A stretch of 64,000 nucleotides of DNA from Archilochus colubris (lineage: Eukaryota > Chordata > Aves > Apodiformes > Trochilidae): assembly GCA_023079485.1 (NCBI GenBank), contig CM041084.1:99800467-99864466 (forward strand), given 5' to 3'. Positions within the stretch are counted from its first letter, which is position 1; the number at the start of each line of letters is the position of its first letter. Below the pieces are notes generated by a model that saw nothing but the letters and a program-made list of their open reading frames with translations, did not search any database and was not told where the DNA came from. Below are positions 12,821 to 24,574 of this stretch, piece after piece. The translations under genes were made by a program, and so were the position numbers.

Positions 12821-13163
12821 GAAACAGTAATGATAAATAGGAAAAATTACTAAATATATACAAATATACAGGAAAATGGAAACCACGTTTCTCCCCTCTC
12901 TCCCCCTAATAACTCTCACATCACCACCAAGGCTGCAGGGCAGCCCTGGGAAAGTCCAGGCTGGACTCCTGGAGTCGGCAGCAGTTGGGAGCTGGAGGCA
13001 GGAACACACAGATATGGGCTGGCACGGATCAGGACCACAGGCAGATGAACGGACGGAATCCTCCCAGGATGCCGGGTGAAGGAAGGGAAGCAGGAAAGGC
13101 AGGAAGGGCAGGCAGCCGGGAGCTGGAAGCAGGAAATCTGGCTTGGCCTTCGTGATCCCTCAA

Positions 13164-13170
13164 ATTTATA
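13164..13170 (-). promoter_or_regulatory. LTR TATA box TATAAAT
   Basis: Minus-strand TATAAAT lies about 330 bp from the U3 terminus and about 345 bp before the poly(A) signal. Its position suits the LTR core promoter, with transcription running toward lower coordinates from about 13140. Confidence 0.6.
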
Positions 13171-13497
13171 CTGAGTATGACGTATATGGGATGGAATACT
13201 CTGTTTGGTCAATTCTGGCATCTGTCTTGTCCGTTCCTCCCCAAAGGAGGGCTGCAGGTCGGACCTTTTCCTTCCTTCTGGAGGGTAAAAGTTTTCCTCA
13301 GAGCTGAGCAGTGTCCTTGGCTCTGCACACCAGTCTCTGTCTGTAACTATAAACATCGAGTGTTATCAGTCCTAGAAGCAGACACTGTCTGAGAAACTTG
13401 CTGTTAATTTCAGCAAGTGCAACTACTTACAAGAGACTTAGCTAAAAGTAAAAGTACAAGACAGAAAATCACCTTTATCCTTGCCCAAACCAGGACA

Positions 13498-13502
13498 GTT
13501 CC
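13498..13502. repeat. Target-site duplication, right copy (GTTCC)
   Basis: Identical to 12675-12679 and directly adjacent to the LTR terminus, which fixes the right boundary of the element. Confidence 0.85.
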
Positions 13503-16500
13503 TCTGCATCTCGGACACACAGATAAAAGGTGGGAACACATACTGCAGTAGACAGTGTGAGTATTTCCAAGCTACAGAACTTAATACAAAAAGAGGCTAG
13601 AGAGTAGGAAGATAATGTGTTTACAAAATCACCCTGTGATGACAATATGCAAGATAAAATGGAGCACAGACCAGATGGTCTTCACCCTATCGTATGGCTC
13701 CCTTCTTTGTCACAATAATTTGCACTGTCTTGAATGATTTATTTCATGAAAAATGTTAGAAAAAACCTGAAAATTAATGGCTATTCACACAGATAAATTT
13801 AGCCAGAGACATTAAACTCCTTTTGCTTATTCTATAGCCAATGGGATAAGATAACTTCTTCTACAATCCAGAACAGCTGAATATTGTGTGAGTATTGTGA
13901 CTATAAAATAAGCTCTGGGAAAATAGTGCCTTAGGAAAGAGCTAAGAATATCACTGACTGTTTAGACTAAACTTCATAACTTTAAAGAAAAATGTATGCA
14001 CTTTGCTCTGACCCTGCAGAGCTCTTGCAAGAGATTTTATGCTCACGAAGAACTCTAGGCAAAGTGTAAGCCGGTACATAAACTTTTCTGCTTAAGGGAG
14101 TGATGTATGTCAAATACTTTCTGATTTGCAAAGCATGTTCTTTTCCTATTGCCACCTTGTGACAAGAAAGGTGATTTACAGCAGTTCTTTGAGAAGGGCA
14201 TTAACTTCTTTATACTGCTTTGCCAACAAAATGGCTGTCTGGGATTTTATGGGACAATTCCACTCTAACTGGAGATCACTGCAACAAACGCTGTCTAAAA
14301 CAATCCAGGATATCTTTGATGAGTCAGGGAGTGCATTGGCACCACAAAGTTCTGGGCCAGCCTGTGATATTTGAGTGTCTTACCATTCAAATAACAAGTG
14401 GTTTCCCAAATATGGAGCCAACTTCTCCCACTTGAATGAGCCCAAAAGGAGATAACATGCCAGCTGATACATTATTCATATCTATATGAATTCATATGCT
14501 CAAATCTTTCCAGAAAACTGAGGCCTATAATTTGATACAAAACATGCTTATATTTTTACCCTTAGTAACGACATGTTTCATGCATATATCAGTTATTAAA
14601 ACATTCAGCTACAAGGACAGGTTTGGGATTTGCACATGTAAGCACAGATGTATGCATATGCAGCTCCACTTCCTGAGAATGGGGACCAGTTAGTGCTTTG
14701 GTTCATACTGGAGGAAGAATTAATTTGCATGTAAAATCCTACAGATATGAAGCTCCACGTAATAAAATTTTGAAGCCAACTAATTAATAGGAACACACTG
14801 CCATCATTTTAAAGTCCTGTATCACCTAAAGAACTCCCAGACGTTTTCTTTATTGTTGTGACATGTTAATGCCTCCCATAAACATCTGAATGCATCAATA
14901 AGGCTTCAGACCACTTATTTATAGATGTTCTTCTCTATGTAGTTTTTATGTCTTGAAAATGAAAATGTCAGAAATTATAAAACATGTCTGAGTGAGAATC
15001 TCAGAGCCAGGTTTTCTCAGCTTGGTTTTTCCTCCTCCTGTTCTGTAGGTAAGCAAATGGATGCATAATGTCAGAGGCTGAATATTTAGCACCAGCAACT
15101 GCGTTTGCTTGGTAGGCTCATGAAACTCTCTTTCTCTGCTACCACAATCCTTTGCCATGCTTACTCCAAGGAAGAAGAGTTATGGACAGGCAAATTTTCT
15201 ATGTAGATATTGGATACCTGATTTTTTCAAAATACTCTGAGTTTATCAACCAAGATTTGGCATTCAACACACTTCTTCAGTACTGTTTCCTCACTACAGT
15301 ATATGCCTCTGATGAAAATACTGGCTTTGTATGCCACTGCTCACTGAAAACTGACTTTTCTTAAGACAAAAAGAAGTATTTTAATCTCCTTTTCTGTCTT
15401 CACAGTCTGTAGAGCTTCCTAAAAATCTTCAGGCAAAGCTAAGTGATTTATTTTCAGAATCCAGCAGCTCCTCTTATTTCTATATATGTGAGGATACTCA
15501 TGAGTGTGTGAGAAATCTTAATTTAACCTAATCTTCATCCCCCAAATGGCAATGAAGAATACTGTTTAAGTCAGCAGACATTTTTATAAGTTAACCTTCG
15601 GAAAGCAGTAGCTTGTGAATAGCAATTTCTCATCTCCCTTGCTATGCTGCAAGATATTCCTCTGGAAAGACATTTTAGGTAAATTTACCAAAGGAAAATG
15701 TAATTATGATGATATATGAAAAGCTCCCAAGCTGACTAATCTTTAGAGGCAATGGAAAGTTTATTAAGAGCAATAGAACAGCCTGTGCTACCTTCCAGTC
15801 ACAAGATATAGAGGTGTTTATTTTTAAAAACCTGAATGAGGGTTGAGCTTCACAATCTATTTTCCACACTGTTGCTCTGAGGTCAAGAAACCTGTGGTTC
15901 TGGACAGGGAAAAGGCAGCAGCCTGGATGCCCTGAGCTCCCCAAACAGCAACCAGGTCTCAGAACTGAAGTACAGATCAGCAGCAAGGTGAACTAGGGGG
16001 TAACTCTTCCTCTGAGATGCCTGTAATCAGCATTCTTGTGATAACACATGTAGATGCAACACCCGCTCTCCAGCCATCTCCTTCTGTGGGGCATCATGAA
16101 ATGTAACAGCTTACATGAGAGTGATTTTCTCTTTTAAGTTCTTTTTTTAAGAATGGAGGAGAAAGGACCTCTAAAGCAGAGGTGGAGAGCTTATTCAAGG
16201 ATGTTTTCTCTGAGAAATCTTATTATCTCTATTGGTTTAGTGGTATCACTGAGAGTGTGTTAATTTTAGTCCCCTTGTGAACCTCTATGTGATTTTAAGT
16301 TTGTTTTCATTTTCACTTCCAGTGCTTTTGAAGAGACATACACCAAACTGAAAAGACACATTCCAAATCCTAAAATAAACTGCCTACAGAAGTCTGTCTC
16401 ATTAAGAGCAGTATAACTCTATTCCTACAAGCTGCATGGATAATTTCCCTTCAAAGGCAAGTTTCTGCTTTGTAGCAGAGACTCCATACCTACAAATAAT

Positions 16501-16629
16501 TGTATTTTATTTCCCTGGGTAGCAGTGGTCGGAAGCTCTGCTATGTCTTGTGAGCCAATTTACAAGACAGGGAGAGAAAGGAATGTTGATCCAGCACTTA
16601 GTAGATAGATATGTTGGCTACACAACTAA
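13503..16629. other. Unique non-coding stretch
   Basis: I see no gene, RNA gene or recognised repeat. Open frames reach about 100 codons (15675-15986, minus) but carry no recognisable domain. Confidence 0.5.
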
Positions 16630-16693
16630 TTTCACTAATGGAAATTTCACTAATGGAAATTTTGCTAATGGACCATACATTTTCACTAATGGG
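16630..16693. repeat. 15-bp tandem repeat, about four copies
   Basis: The unit TTTCACTAATGGAAA occurs perfectly at 16630-16644 and 16645-16659. A diverged third copy follows at 16660-16675 and, after a short interruption, a partial fourth at 16681-16693. The 15-nt period keeps a plus-strand frame open (16611-16802), giving repeated 'SLME'-like residues. I read this as a consequence of the repeat, not as coding. Confidence 0.75.
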
Positions 16694-19600
16694 TTCTCAT
16701 CAGAAATATTTTAATAGGCAGCAGCTCTTTCCTAATACACCACTTCTGACTGTGAACAACAGCAAATTACAGAGGGGCTGCAAAATACACTGGAACACCT
16801 GATTTTCTTTAACCTGAAGAACAACCACAATAACTGCACACTAAAAGACCTAAAAATACATGAAAATATAAACTATTTTTAGATAGATAGTCTTTACTCC
16901 ACCAGAGTGACACAGTGGCCCAAGAGCAGGAAGGGTCAAGTTTAGAGTAGCAATGACTGTAGATAGTGAAACTACTTGACAGCTGAAAAATTAAAAGTAG
17001 AACAGGAGCTGTACCCAGTACATTAAACTGATTCAAAACTGCTATCTGTTCTTCATGTAGGTATAATGGTATTTGTTCCTGAAATTGATAACTTCAATTG
17101 CTGTAAAATTCGAGCATATGAAAAAGATAAGTGTTTGAAAAAAAAAAAATCAAGTGCTTTAAGGGGTGCAAAAAAAAAAAAAAAAAATTGAGCATCTGAA
17201 GCATCATATTGCAAAATCTATTTCATGCTGGAAAAGGCAGAAATTTAACATATCTCACCTAGAAGATTTCAAGTGTTGCAATTTCTGAGCATAGAGGCAA
17301 CCTCCTAAACAGACCTCTGCTAAGCCCAGGAAGCAAAGAAGTATCAGAAGTATGTGTCTGACAAAACTGTCCTTGGTCTGTTACTGCTCTTGGCTGGGGA
17401 TTCAGAGTGCAATGTATACATATAAGGATGTAAGATAAGATGCAAAAAAGTGTATATGTTTATTTGTAAGTCCAGTGATTACAATCAAATAATAGCAACA
17501 TCGAGACAATATTACTCTTGAAATATCTGATTTTGGTCTTTTGGTCACAGTTTTTGTATTGATGTATATAAATACAGAAATGTACTCAGAGCTCTAGCTT
17601 CTGATAGTTGTTGTTGACAAAATTCTTGATCAGGTGGGAGGAAGGACTGCAGAAGCATCAGTTGGCATGTAAAACCCTCCGGAAATACAGCCCCTAATAA
17701 CATAAATATGGATCACACTGCAGACAACTGTAGATACAAAAATTACTGTCTGTAGGCAAGCCATACAGCTGTTTTCTATCACAACAGGGAGTTTAACTGC
17801 AGTGGTTTCAAAATTAAACAATCCAGAGATTTTGTTGCTATGGCAGCATCAGCCCTCCACTACAGAAGTCCAAATACATGCAATACCACTTAGGTCCTAC
17901 CACATTTGCCCATTTAATTTCGTAACAAAGCCTTGGAGAGCCAGCATTTAACCATGCTAATATAACCACTTCAATTTTGGCTTTACTCATTGTTGAGTAA
18001 AGTTAAGCCTATTGCTTTCAGGAAATACATTTCACAGCATTTAGCTTGATGACAAGAACCATGACTCATAACACTGAGGAATGTTTTCATGGCTAATAAT
18101 AGCCTGCAATTAACGTTTGCCTTGAAAAACATTTTCTACTGTTACATAAGTCTGCAGCTGATGATCTCGGGGACTACATGATATTTTTATTTCAGTCAGT
18201 CAGATGGTAGAATATTATTCTATAAAAATTGACCTGGGTCTTATTTATACCTATGCAAGTCCTACTACAAGCAGGGCAGCTTGTGTCTTCAGTGCATTCA
18301 CCTTCTTATTGTCCTAGTAAGGCAGGAGGATGTTAATGGTCTTCTAAATCTGTGGATCTTGCTTGCCAACATTTGAATATTTCTATGAAGCATGGCAGTG
18401 ATACAGTGACACAGATGGATGTAAGTTGGTTTAGCCAAGAAAAAGAGCCCTTCTCTTTTTTCAGCTTGCCACTCCATTAACCTGTTTCCTGCAACAAGGT
18501 GTTCACAGGTGGAGCTTGAAAGAGATTTTTGCATGGTCACAGAGTCCTGCAAGCAGGAAAATTGTTCCCTGGTTTCTGAGTTTTCCATTTAGTGCCATAA
18601 TACAAGGCTGCTCTGTTCAAAGAGTACAACTGACTCTTGCTGCACTGTCCTTCCCCTTTTCAAGGAAACTAATGGACCTACTTCACTTTCTTGTCGTGTT
18701 GAATTCCCTCAACTTCAGCAAGCCCTTTGCAGCCAGTTGATTTATTTTGCTTGGTGTAGTGAATGAGATAACAAGTGCAAACTCTAGGCTTTCATCTGCC
18801 CACCTGGAGGACAAAAATGAGAGGGCTTCTGCATGAAAATATCTCACTTCTGACACAGGTTTCTCAAGATATTGTCTGAGATGCAAGAGCTTTGGTTGGA
18901 GGCAAAGCATTGCACAATGTGGGTAAAGAGAATTTTAAAATAATGTATAGGAAATTCTGTGAGAGCTCTCAAACTTAGAGACTCCTGTGTATGTTTTCCT
19001 CTGAACAAGGACTAGAGGGTAGCAATAAATAATTTGTACATATTTACAAGTAGCCTGGAAGCATCTGTTACTTCCTCAATCAATAAGTCACCAGATAATT
19101 TATTTTCAAATGAGATTTTAGTATATGTTTGGGGTTTTTTCTTTTTATGATGGATTTAATTGCTAGGACTTGGCAGGTTTTTGTCAATGCAGCAAATGGG
19201 CATTTCAGTATATTCATGTTAAGATGGCACCACACTTTATTCCAGTACATTTCCATAAGAGAATAGTGGTATTCACCTTTAGGTTCTGGTGGAAAGGATG
19301 TCTTGCAATCCTTTCTCTAAAACTAAGAATTACTCAAGCTAGTGAGAGAAGAAGTCTCTGTATGCAGACTTCATTGAATTATTGCTCTGGAGATAGTATT
19401 TTTCTATCAAGGACAAGGTCTGAGATTTAAGAGAAAGGGAAGTGAGTGAGAGTAGAAGAACTGATGAATGCGTGAAAATAATTGTTTGGAAATGTCTTTG
19501 GAACTTTTTTCTAGAAATGAGTTAATTAATTATTTATATCTTTAAATCTATACATTTATTTAAAAGAATAGCAAGGTATTGGTGTTTGGATGAAAAGATT

Positions 19601-20593
19601 ACCAAGGTATTAGGATACAAAGCTGTCATGAGCTAAGGCAGAAAATCTCTCAGGGTTAATATTGTGTCAAAAATGGAAAAAAAAAAGGTAAGGGTTAATG
19701 TTCTGTTTTCACAAATGTATTTCACATTTTATTAAATTCTTGCCATTTATCTTGAAGGAATTGTACTTGAGCTGGGAAGGATGCTGAGAAAAATGGCAGC
19801 ATTGATCTGCAAAGTGGAACAACTTCCACAGAAAAAAAAGTAAGTAATCTAGAGCCCTTCAACTTTGAAAACAAACTGTAGGAGGGAAGAGGGGGATGTG
19901 ACAAATTCTGTAACACCATGAGCGATACAAGAACATGATTAAAGAGTGGCTGTTGATTATTTCTCACAGAATGAAAGCTACAGAGTACATGGTGAAATTA
20001 TGGTGTCAGGTTGTAAGAGCAAACAAAAGCAAGTTCTCTTTCCATGGGGTGAATGATTAAACATTAAACTCAATGCCATTGAGTCAAAGTTTAAGGGTCT
20101 CAAAAAAGGATTTGGAAATACTGACTGGAGACCCTGTATATCATGATATCCTAAATGAGGTCATTACAACAAAGTAATTAATGTCTTTGAAGACTCTGTA
20201 AGTTGAGAATTTTAGCTCTGATGCTTATGTCCTGGTAATCAGTTATTTTCATCTGAATGTGACATATTAATCCTCTGTTTCCCCAGGAGATCTTTTAAGT
20301 GTTGTAGGTGAAAAACAACTGCAATAAGACACTGTCATCTTAGTGAACTAGAACTGAGCAGACTCCAGAGAATGACATTGCTTGAAAAATGTGAATGCTC
20401 TTATGGACATCATAACTCATCCTTTGTGTTTTGTTGCTGTGAATAAATAAACACAAGCTTCTCCCTCAGCTCAGTTCATCAATGTAATTTTTCCACACAT
20501 ACTACCTGTGAGACACAGAATGGATTCCTGTTTTTGATTCACTGTGTGTGGATGAAACACTACATGGCATCCTTCATCCTTCATGCCATACTT
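16694..20593. other. Unique non-coding stretch
   Basis: Contains A runs of 12 nt (17138-17149) and 18 nt (17170-17187) and the palindrome at 20068-20084. No gene or transposon was recognised. The frames of 60-100 codons look random. Confidence 0.5.
20068..20084. repeat. 17-bp palindrome
   Basis: ACTCAATG and CATTGAGT are perfect reverse complements around a single central C. A second, outer pair, TTAAACT (20064-20070) and AGTTTAA (20088-20094), offers an alternative pairing. No gene is nearby. Confidence 0.5.
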
Positions 20594-20778
20594 CACTGGA
20601 ATGGGCTGCCCAGGGAAGTAGTGGATTCTCCATCCCTGGAGGTATTTAAAAAGAGACTGGATGTGGCACTCAGTGCCATGGTCTGGTATCTGCAGCAGTA
20701 GTGGATCAAGGGTTGGACTTGATGATCTCTGAGGTCCCTTCCAACCCAGCCAATTCTATGATTTTATGATTCTATGAT
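20594..20778 (+). mobile_element. CR1 LINE, 3'-terminal fragment
   Basis: A severely 5'-truncated CR1 of about 185 bp containing only the 3' UTR. It carries the 'TGGAATGGGCTGCCCAGGG' block, the 'GATGTGGCACTCAGTGCCATGG' lineage block and 'GGTCCCTTCCAACCCAGCC', then three octamers (ATTCTATG, ATTTTATG, ATTCTATG). Octamer repeats in place of a poly(A) tail are diagnostic of CR1. It shares its lineage with the copies at 24.1, 39.9 and 63.5 kb. Confidence 0.93.
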
Positions 20779-21200
20779 CCTAATTTTCTTAGGAAGAGAA
20801 GACTGCCTCACTCACCAGTCTTTTGGCTAACTAAAAAATGACACCTGGAAGCTTTAGTCAGTCTCTACCATGTCCTTTTTAGGCAGATTAGCAACAGTTT
20901 CCTATTAGACACTCACAGCAGATGGATTTATACAGCCAGAGAGCAAAATGGAGCACAAAATGTCACTCTGAAAGGCTGAAGCTGGAAATATGGGTGAAAA
21001 GAAACACAAGCTTCTTTCTTCCGCTCTAGCTGTGTGCTCTTTTCCAACATGGCCCAGAAAGGTACTTTTGCAGTTTATTAATTCTCAAGAACTATTAGTT
21101 CTTAATGTGGAAAAAAGCTGCCAGTTTGAAGGCATTTAGATTCCTGATGCATCCAACCGAGCTGCTAATGCGACGAATCCATCTCACCTGCAGTGCCCAG

Positions 21201-21214
21201 TGCTGAGCTCAGCA
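21201..21214. promoter_or_regulatory. Perfect 14-bp palindrome resembling a Maf recognition element
   Basis: TGCTGAGCTCAGCA equals the CRE-type MARE (TGCTGA-CG-TCAGCA) except that its two central bases are GC. It sits in a short stretch with a few extra CpGs (about 21155-21180). This is a sequence match only and no target gene is visible. Confidence 0.25.
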
Positions 21215-21723
21215 TCACTTTGCATTCAGCTGCATCATCCTGCTGAACTTTGGTCCCTCATGCAAACCCATGGGGTACAGGTATCATCTTATGTGGGCAA
21301 CACTCCCTCCTGTGAAGTGGGTCATGCCTAAACAAATTCAAATGCACCATCTGGCATTTGAGTTAGCAGCAGGTATTGGTTTTCTTTGAAGAGCAGGAAT
21401 TTTAAAAATAGCAAGTATTTTTTGGGGAGGGGGTAAAACTGAGGGAAGTCCACAGATTCGTTAACAACTTAATGACCAAATCAGCTTTGACAAATGAAAG
21501 CAAAAAAGAACAATGCTTATAGTAGGATTAATTTATAATGGACAGTATATACATTAGGACACTAGTATGGTCTTTTCACAGAGTAGTTTTCTTATATATG
21601 TGTGAAAAACAGGCAGCCCACTGTTTTTGACTCTTGTTTTTCACCTGAACTTGGGCTTTCTTACTTATCTCCCTGTTTTTTGGGTTTAGTCTTTCCTTCT
21701 TTGCAGCAGAATCTTGGTATAGT

Positions 21724-21778
21724 CATCTCATCTCATCTCATCTCATCTCATCTCATCTCATCTCATCTCATCTCATCT
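21724..21778. repeat. (CATCT)11 pentanucleotide microsatellite
   Basis: Eleven perfect copies of CATCT, 55 bp without interruption. Purity and length suggest it is polymorphic. The period is not a multiple of three, but a 126-codon plus-strand frame passes through it by chance. Confidence 0.97.
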
Positions 21779-22627
21779 CTCTCATGTCTATTATTGACAT
21801 GTTTTTTCTCCAAACCTTTCCCCATCTTCTTTAACCTCACTAAAAGTGATTCTGCATTCTGTATCTTATTTATTATTTTCAATCTCATTTGCAGCTCCTG
21901 GCTCGTGGAGGCTTTGTTTTTGCCTTCTTTCTTCCAAGACACACCTCAGAGGACCATCCCTCTTTCATTTCCCTCAGCCTGATCTAGGTAGGCAGACTGA
22001 ATTTCTTAATAGTTGGAATGTACATATGTACAGGGGAGGGAGAGACAGGAAAACATCCAAATTCAGACTGCAGACTTCCAGAGCTAAGTACCATGCAACT
22101 TCCTGAAGCACCAGCATCCTGCAGAGGGATGTCTGAACACCTCAGGGTCCTGGCCTGGTGTGCTTTGCTAAGGTCAGAGAGGGAGTTATGGTAAAGAACT
22201 GCAGGCTGGTCAGGGAAATGTTTTAACCACTGGGACAGTTTTCATCTCACTGTCACACTCCACAATTGCATGGCTTAGAAAATGTAGAAAGTTCACCATG
22301 ATGGCCTGGAGAAGAGGACCACTAAACCTTTTAATTTTTGTTTTCATATTACTGTGAGTAGTATCAGTAAACAAGGAATCCTTTGTAAAGGCTGCTAAAC
22401 CATCTGCAGAATATTTGGATGAATAACTGGCACTTGAATAAAGAGAGGGAGAGTAATCCTAATTTGCTTTGTAAATCAGAGTAAACGCAGAATTTATTGA
22501 AGAGTAGATAGTGTAGAACATCAATCTGTTGTTTACAGTCACTACTTAGACTGTCTGACATTTTGAAGCCCCTACATAGCACTGTTGATTACAACAACTA
22601 TTAATAAAATATGTTTATGTATATTTA

Positions 22628-22690
22628 TTTGGTTTGGGGGTTTTGGTGTTTTTTGTTTGTTTTGTGTTTTGTTGTGTGTTGTTTTTTTTT
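22628..22690. repeat. 63-nt G/T-only tract
   Basis: Plus strand contains only G and T for about 63 nt, with a G5 run and a T9 run. It is irregular rather than periodic. It creates a chance hydrophobic open frame. Confidence 0.85.
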
Positions 22691-24044
22691 CCAGAAAGTC
22701 ATCAGTGTTTTTTAAAACACATTCAAGATCTCATCACTCCACAGATGTTTTATTCTTCCTGCAGAGTGGGAACACATGTGGAAACAAGGCTGAGTTCCCT
22801 GAAGAATAGGTGGCCGTACTCATTTATCACCTGCAGCCCAGAGAGAAAGCAGCCTGCCTGCTGCTTCAAACTGAAGCAGGGACAGAACTGGGCCCTGAGT
22901 GACCAGCAAACAAAGCTGCAACACACTGCTGCAGTGCAGAGTTCTGCAGGCTTAATAACCATCATGACAAGATGAGACTGGATTGGGAAGGAGAAACCTG
23001 ACAGAGGAGGAGAAGAGCAGGTGTTGTCCTTGTTTAGCAGTAAAAAAAGGGATCCAGCCTCCCACCTGGCTTCAACCCCTTCACTGCTTTTCTTCTCATA
23101 GGGTTTTACTGTGGAAAATGTATTTTATGTTGTTGCTAATGCTAAGGAGTTAGCAAAACTGGTTGAACAAGCATTCTGTCCTCTTATGTATTAGCTTAGT
23201 TTGCCTAGAAGATTCTAAAGCAAAAATTCCTTAAGTTTTCATCTTGAATAAAAGTGATCAGATGGGATCTTTACACTTGGGCTGCAGATTACAACTCAGG
23301 CTGCCAGCATGCAGGGAACATAAGAGATGATTTTTCTCTTTGCCTGGACGATTGAGACTGATGTGCAAGGCAAGAGCTGAAGTGCCAGTCTAAAGCAAGG
23401 CTAGGAGCTCCCTCCCCTTGAGCTATCAACCCACAAGGTAATGGATTAACCCAGCTAATCCCTTGGGTGTTGTCATCTCAGACACAGTTGTCACCTATTT
23501 CTTCTGCTATGCAGTAACAGATGACCAAATAGCACAGGGGTAAAATGCATGTATCTGAGAGGAAAAGTTAGGATGTAAGCTCACAAAACAAGAAGAGAGT
23601 TTTTTAGAAGCAGGTACAAAATTGTGACCAGGGGCTGAACAAATGGCTCTCACAACTGATTTTCCTAGTTAATTTCAAAATAATTCTCCTTGACTTGTGG
23701 TGCACAAATCTTACAGGACTGCCATAGAACTCAATGCTGCTGCCCTCTGATCCTCTCTGTCTCCTTTTGCTTCCTTCACTGCTGTATTAAAAAACTGGTT
23801 TATAAGCTATCTGAGCAGGAATCTTGGACTCAGAGTTACCTTGAACACTTTCTGAGCCCCTTGAATCTGAAGTAGAATACCTAACATCCTAGACTTGACT
23901 TGAACTTGCTATCATCAAGAAACAAACATACTTGTGGCACTCAAAAGGTGAAAAGATGAGCATAATGGATGAAATCTTGCTCTCAGTTTCATCCATGCAT
24001 CTTAATTTACTTCATTGAAAAAAAGCCTAAATGTACCTTATAGT

Positions 24045-24073
24045 CAAACTTGTCTCATTGTGAGACAAGTTTG
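24045..24073. repeat. Perfect 13-bp inverted repeat at a CR1 5' junction
   Basis: CAAACTTGTCTCA (24045-24057) and TGAGACAAGTTTG (24061-24073) pair perfectly around TTG. CR1 homology begins about 7 bp later. The position suggests a foldback made during insertion, but a pre-existing hairpin is possible. Confidence 0.8.
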
Positions 24074-24079
24074 TGAGAA

Positions 24080-24574
24080 CTTGTCCAGTTCTGGGCCCCT
24101 CAGTTTAGGAAGGATATCGAGGTCCTGGAGCGGGTCCAAAGGAGGGCAACCAGGCTGGTGAAGGGACTCAAGCATAGATCCTATGAGGAGAGGCTGAGGG
24201 AGCTGGGGGTGTTCAGCCTGGAGAAGAGGAGGCTCAGGGGAGACCTCATCGCTCTCTACAACTCCCTGAAAGGAGGGTGTAGCCAGGTGGGGGTTGGTCT
24301 CTTTTCCCAGACAACTTTCAACAAGACAAGAGGGCATGGTCTTAAGTTGTGCCAGGGGAAGTTTAGGTTGGATATTAGAAAGAATTGCTTTACCTAGAGG
24401 GTGATCAGGCATTGGAATGGGCTGCCCAGGGAAGTAGTGGATTCTCCATCCCTGGAGATATTTAAAAAGAGACAGGATGTGGCACTCAGTGCCATGGTCT
24501 GGTAACTGCAGTGGTGGTTCAAGGGTTGGACTTGATGATCTCTGAGGTCCCTTCCAACCCAGCCAATTCTATGA
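24080..24574 (+). mobile_element. CR1 LINE, 5'-truncated (about 495 bp)
   Basis: Starts within the last part of ORF2. The translated segment includes [21 protein letters not shown] and [19 protein letters not shown], typical of the CR1 ORF2 C-terminus. An open frame (24158-24397) is therefore a fossil of the ORF2 tail. The 3' UTR carries the CACTCAGTGCCATGG block and one terminal ATTCTATG. Relative to the copies at 40 and 63 kb it keeps four extra nucleotides in 'ATATTAGAAAGAATTGC'. No target-site duplication is expected for CR1. Confidence 0.95.

Larger units (their letters stand above)
12680..13497 (-). mobile_element. Solo LTR of an avian endogenous retrovirus, 818 bp
   Basis: Read on the minus strand, this LTR begins TGTCCTGGTTTGGGCAAGG and ends in TTAAATTGTGACA, giving the canonical TGT...ACA termini. 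A TATA box (TATAAAT, plus-strand 13164-13170) implies a U3 of about 330 bp. An ATTAAA poly(A) signal (plus-strand 12815-12820) marks the end of R, followed by a pyrimidine-rich U5 of about 130 bp. The U3 holds an 8-bp hairpin, ACTTGCTG (13396-13403) with CAGCAAGT (13411-13418). Layout and terminal motifs match an LTR family I recall as widespread in birds. The 5-bp duplication fits ERVL-type elements, but I cannot fix the class without a search. No gag, pol or env sequence adjoins either side, so the provirus was lost by LTR-LTR recombination. A 146-codon open frame inside it is not a gene. Confidence 0.9.
20779..24044. other. Non-coding stretch with simple repeats
   Basis: Holds the TGCTGAGCTCAGCA palindrome, a (CATCT)11 microsatellite and a G/T-only tract, all listed separately. 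A hairpin, CTGCTTCA (22861-22868) with TGAAGCAG (22872-22879), is also present. No gene was recognised. Confidence 0.5.

Noticed and set aside
12916..13356. 146-codon minus-strand open frame
   Set aside because: It is internal to the solo LTR, spanning U3 and R, which is not coding in this kind of element.
12680..13497. Possible full provirus around the LTR
   Set aside because: Exact duplications flank a single LTR and no internal retroviral coding sequence adjoins either end, so it is a solo LTR.
16611..16802. Short protein with SLME repeats
   Set aside because: Created by the 15-bp tandem repeat. No start context, homology or neighbouring exon supports coding.
21724..21778. CRISPR-like repeat array
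   Set aside because: The units are contiguous pentamers with no spacers, so it is a microsatellite.
21602..21982. Protein with repeated SSHLI units
   Set aside because: The repeats are a translation of the (CATCT)11 microsatellite, and the rest of the frame has no domain.
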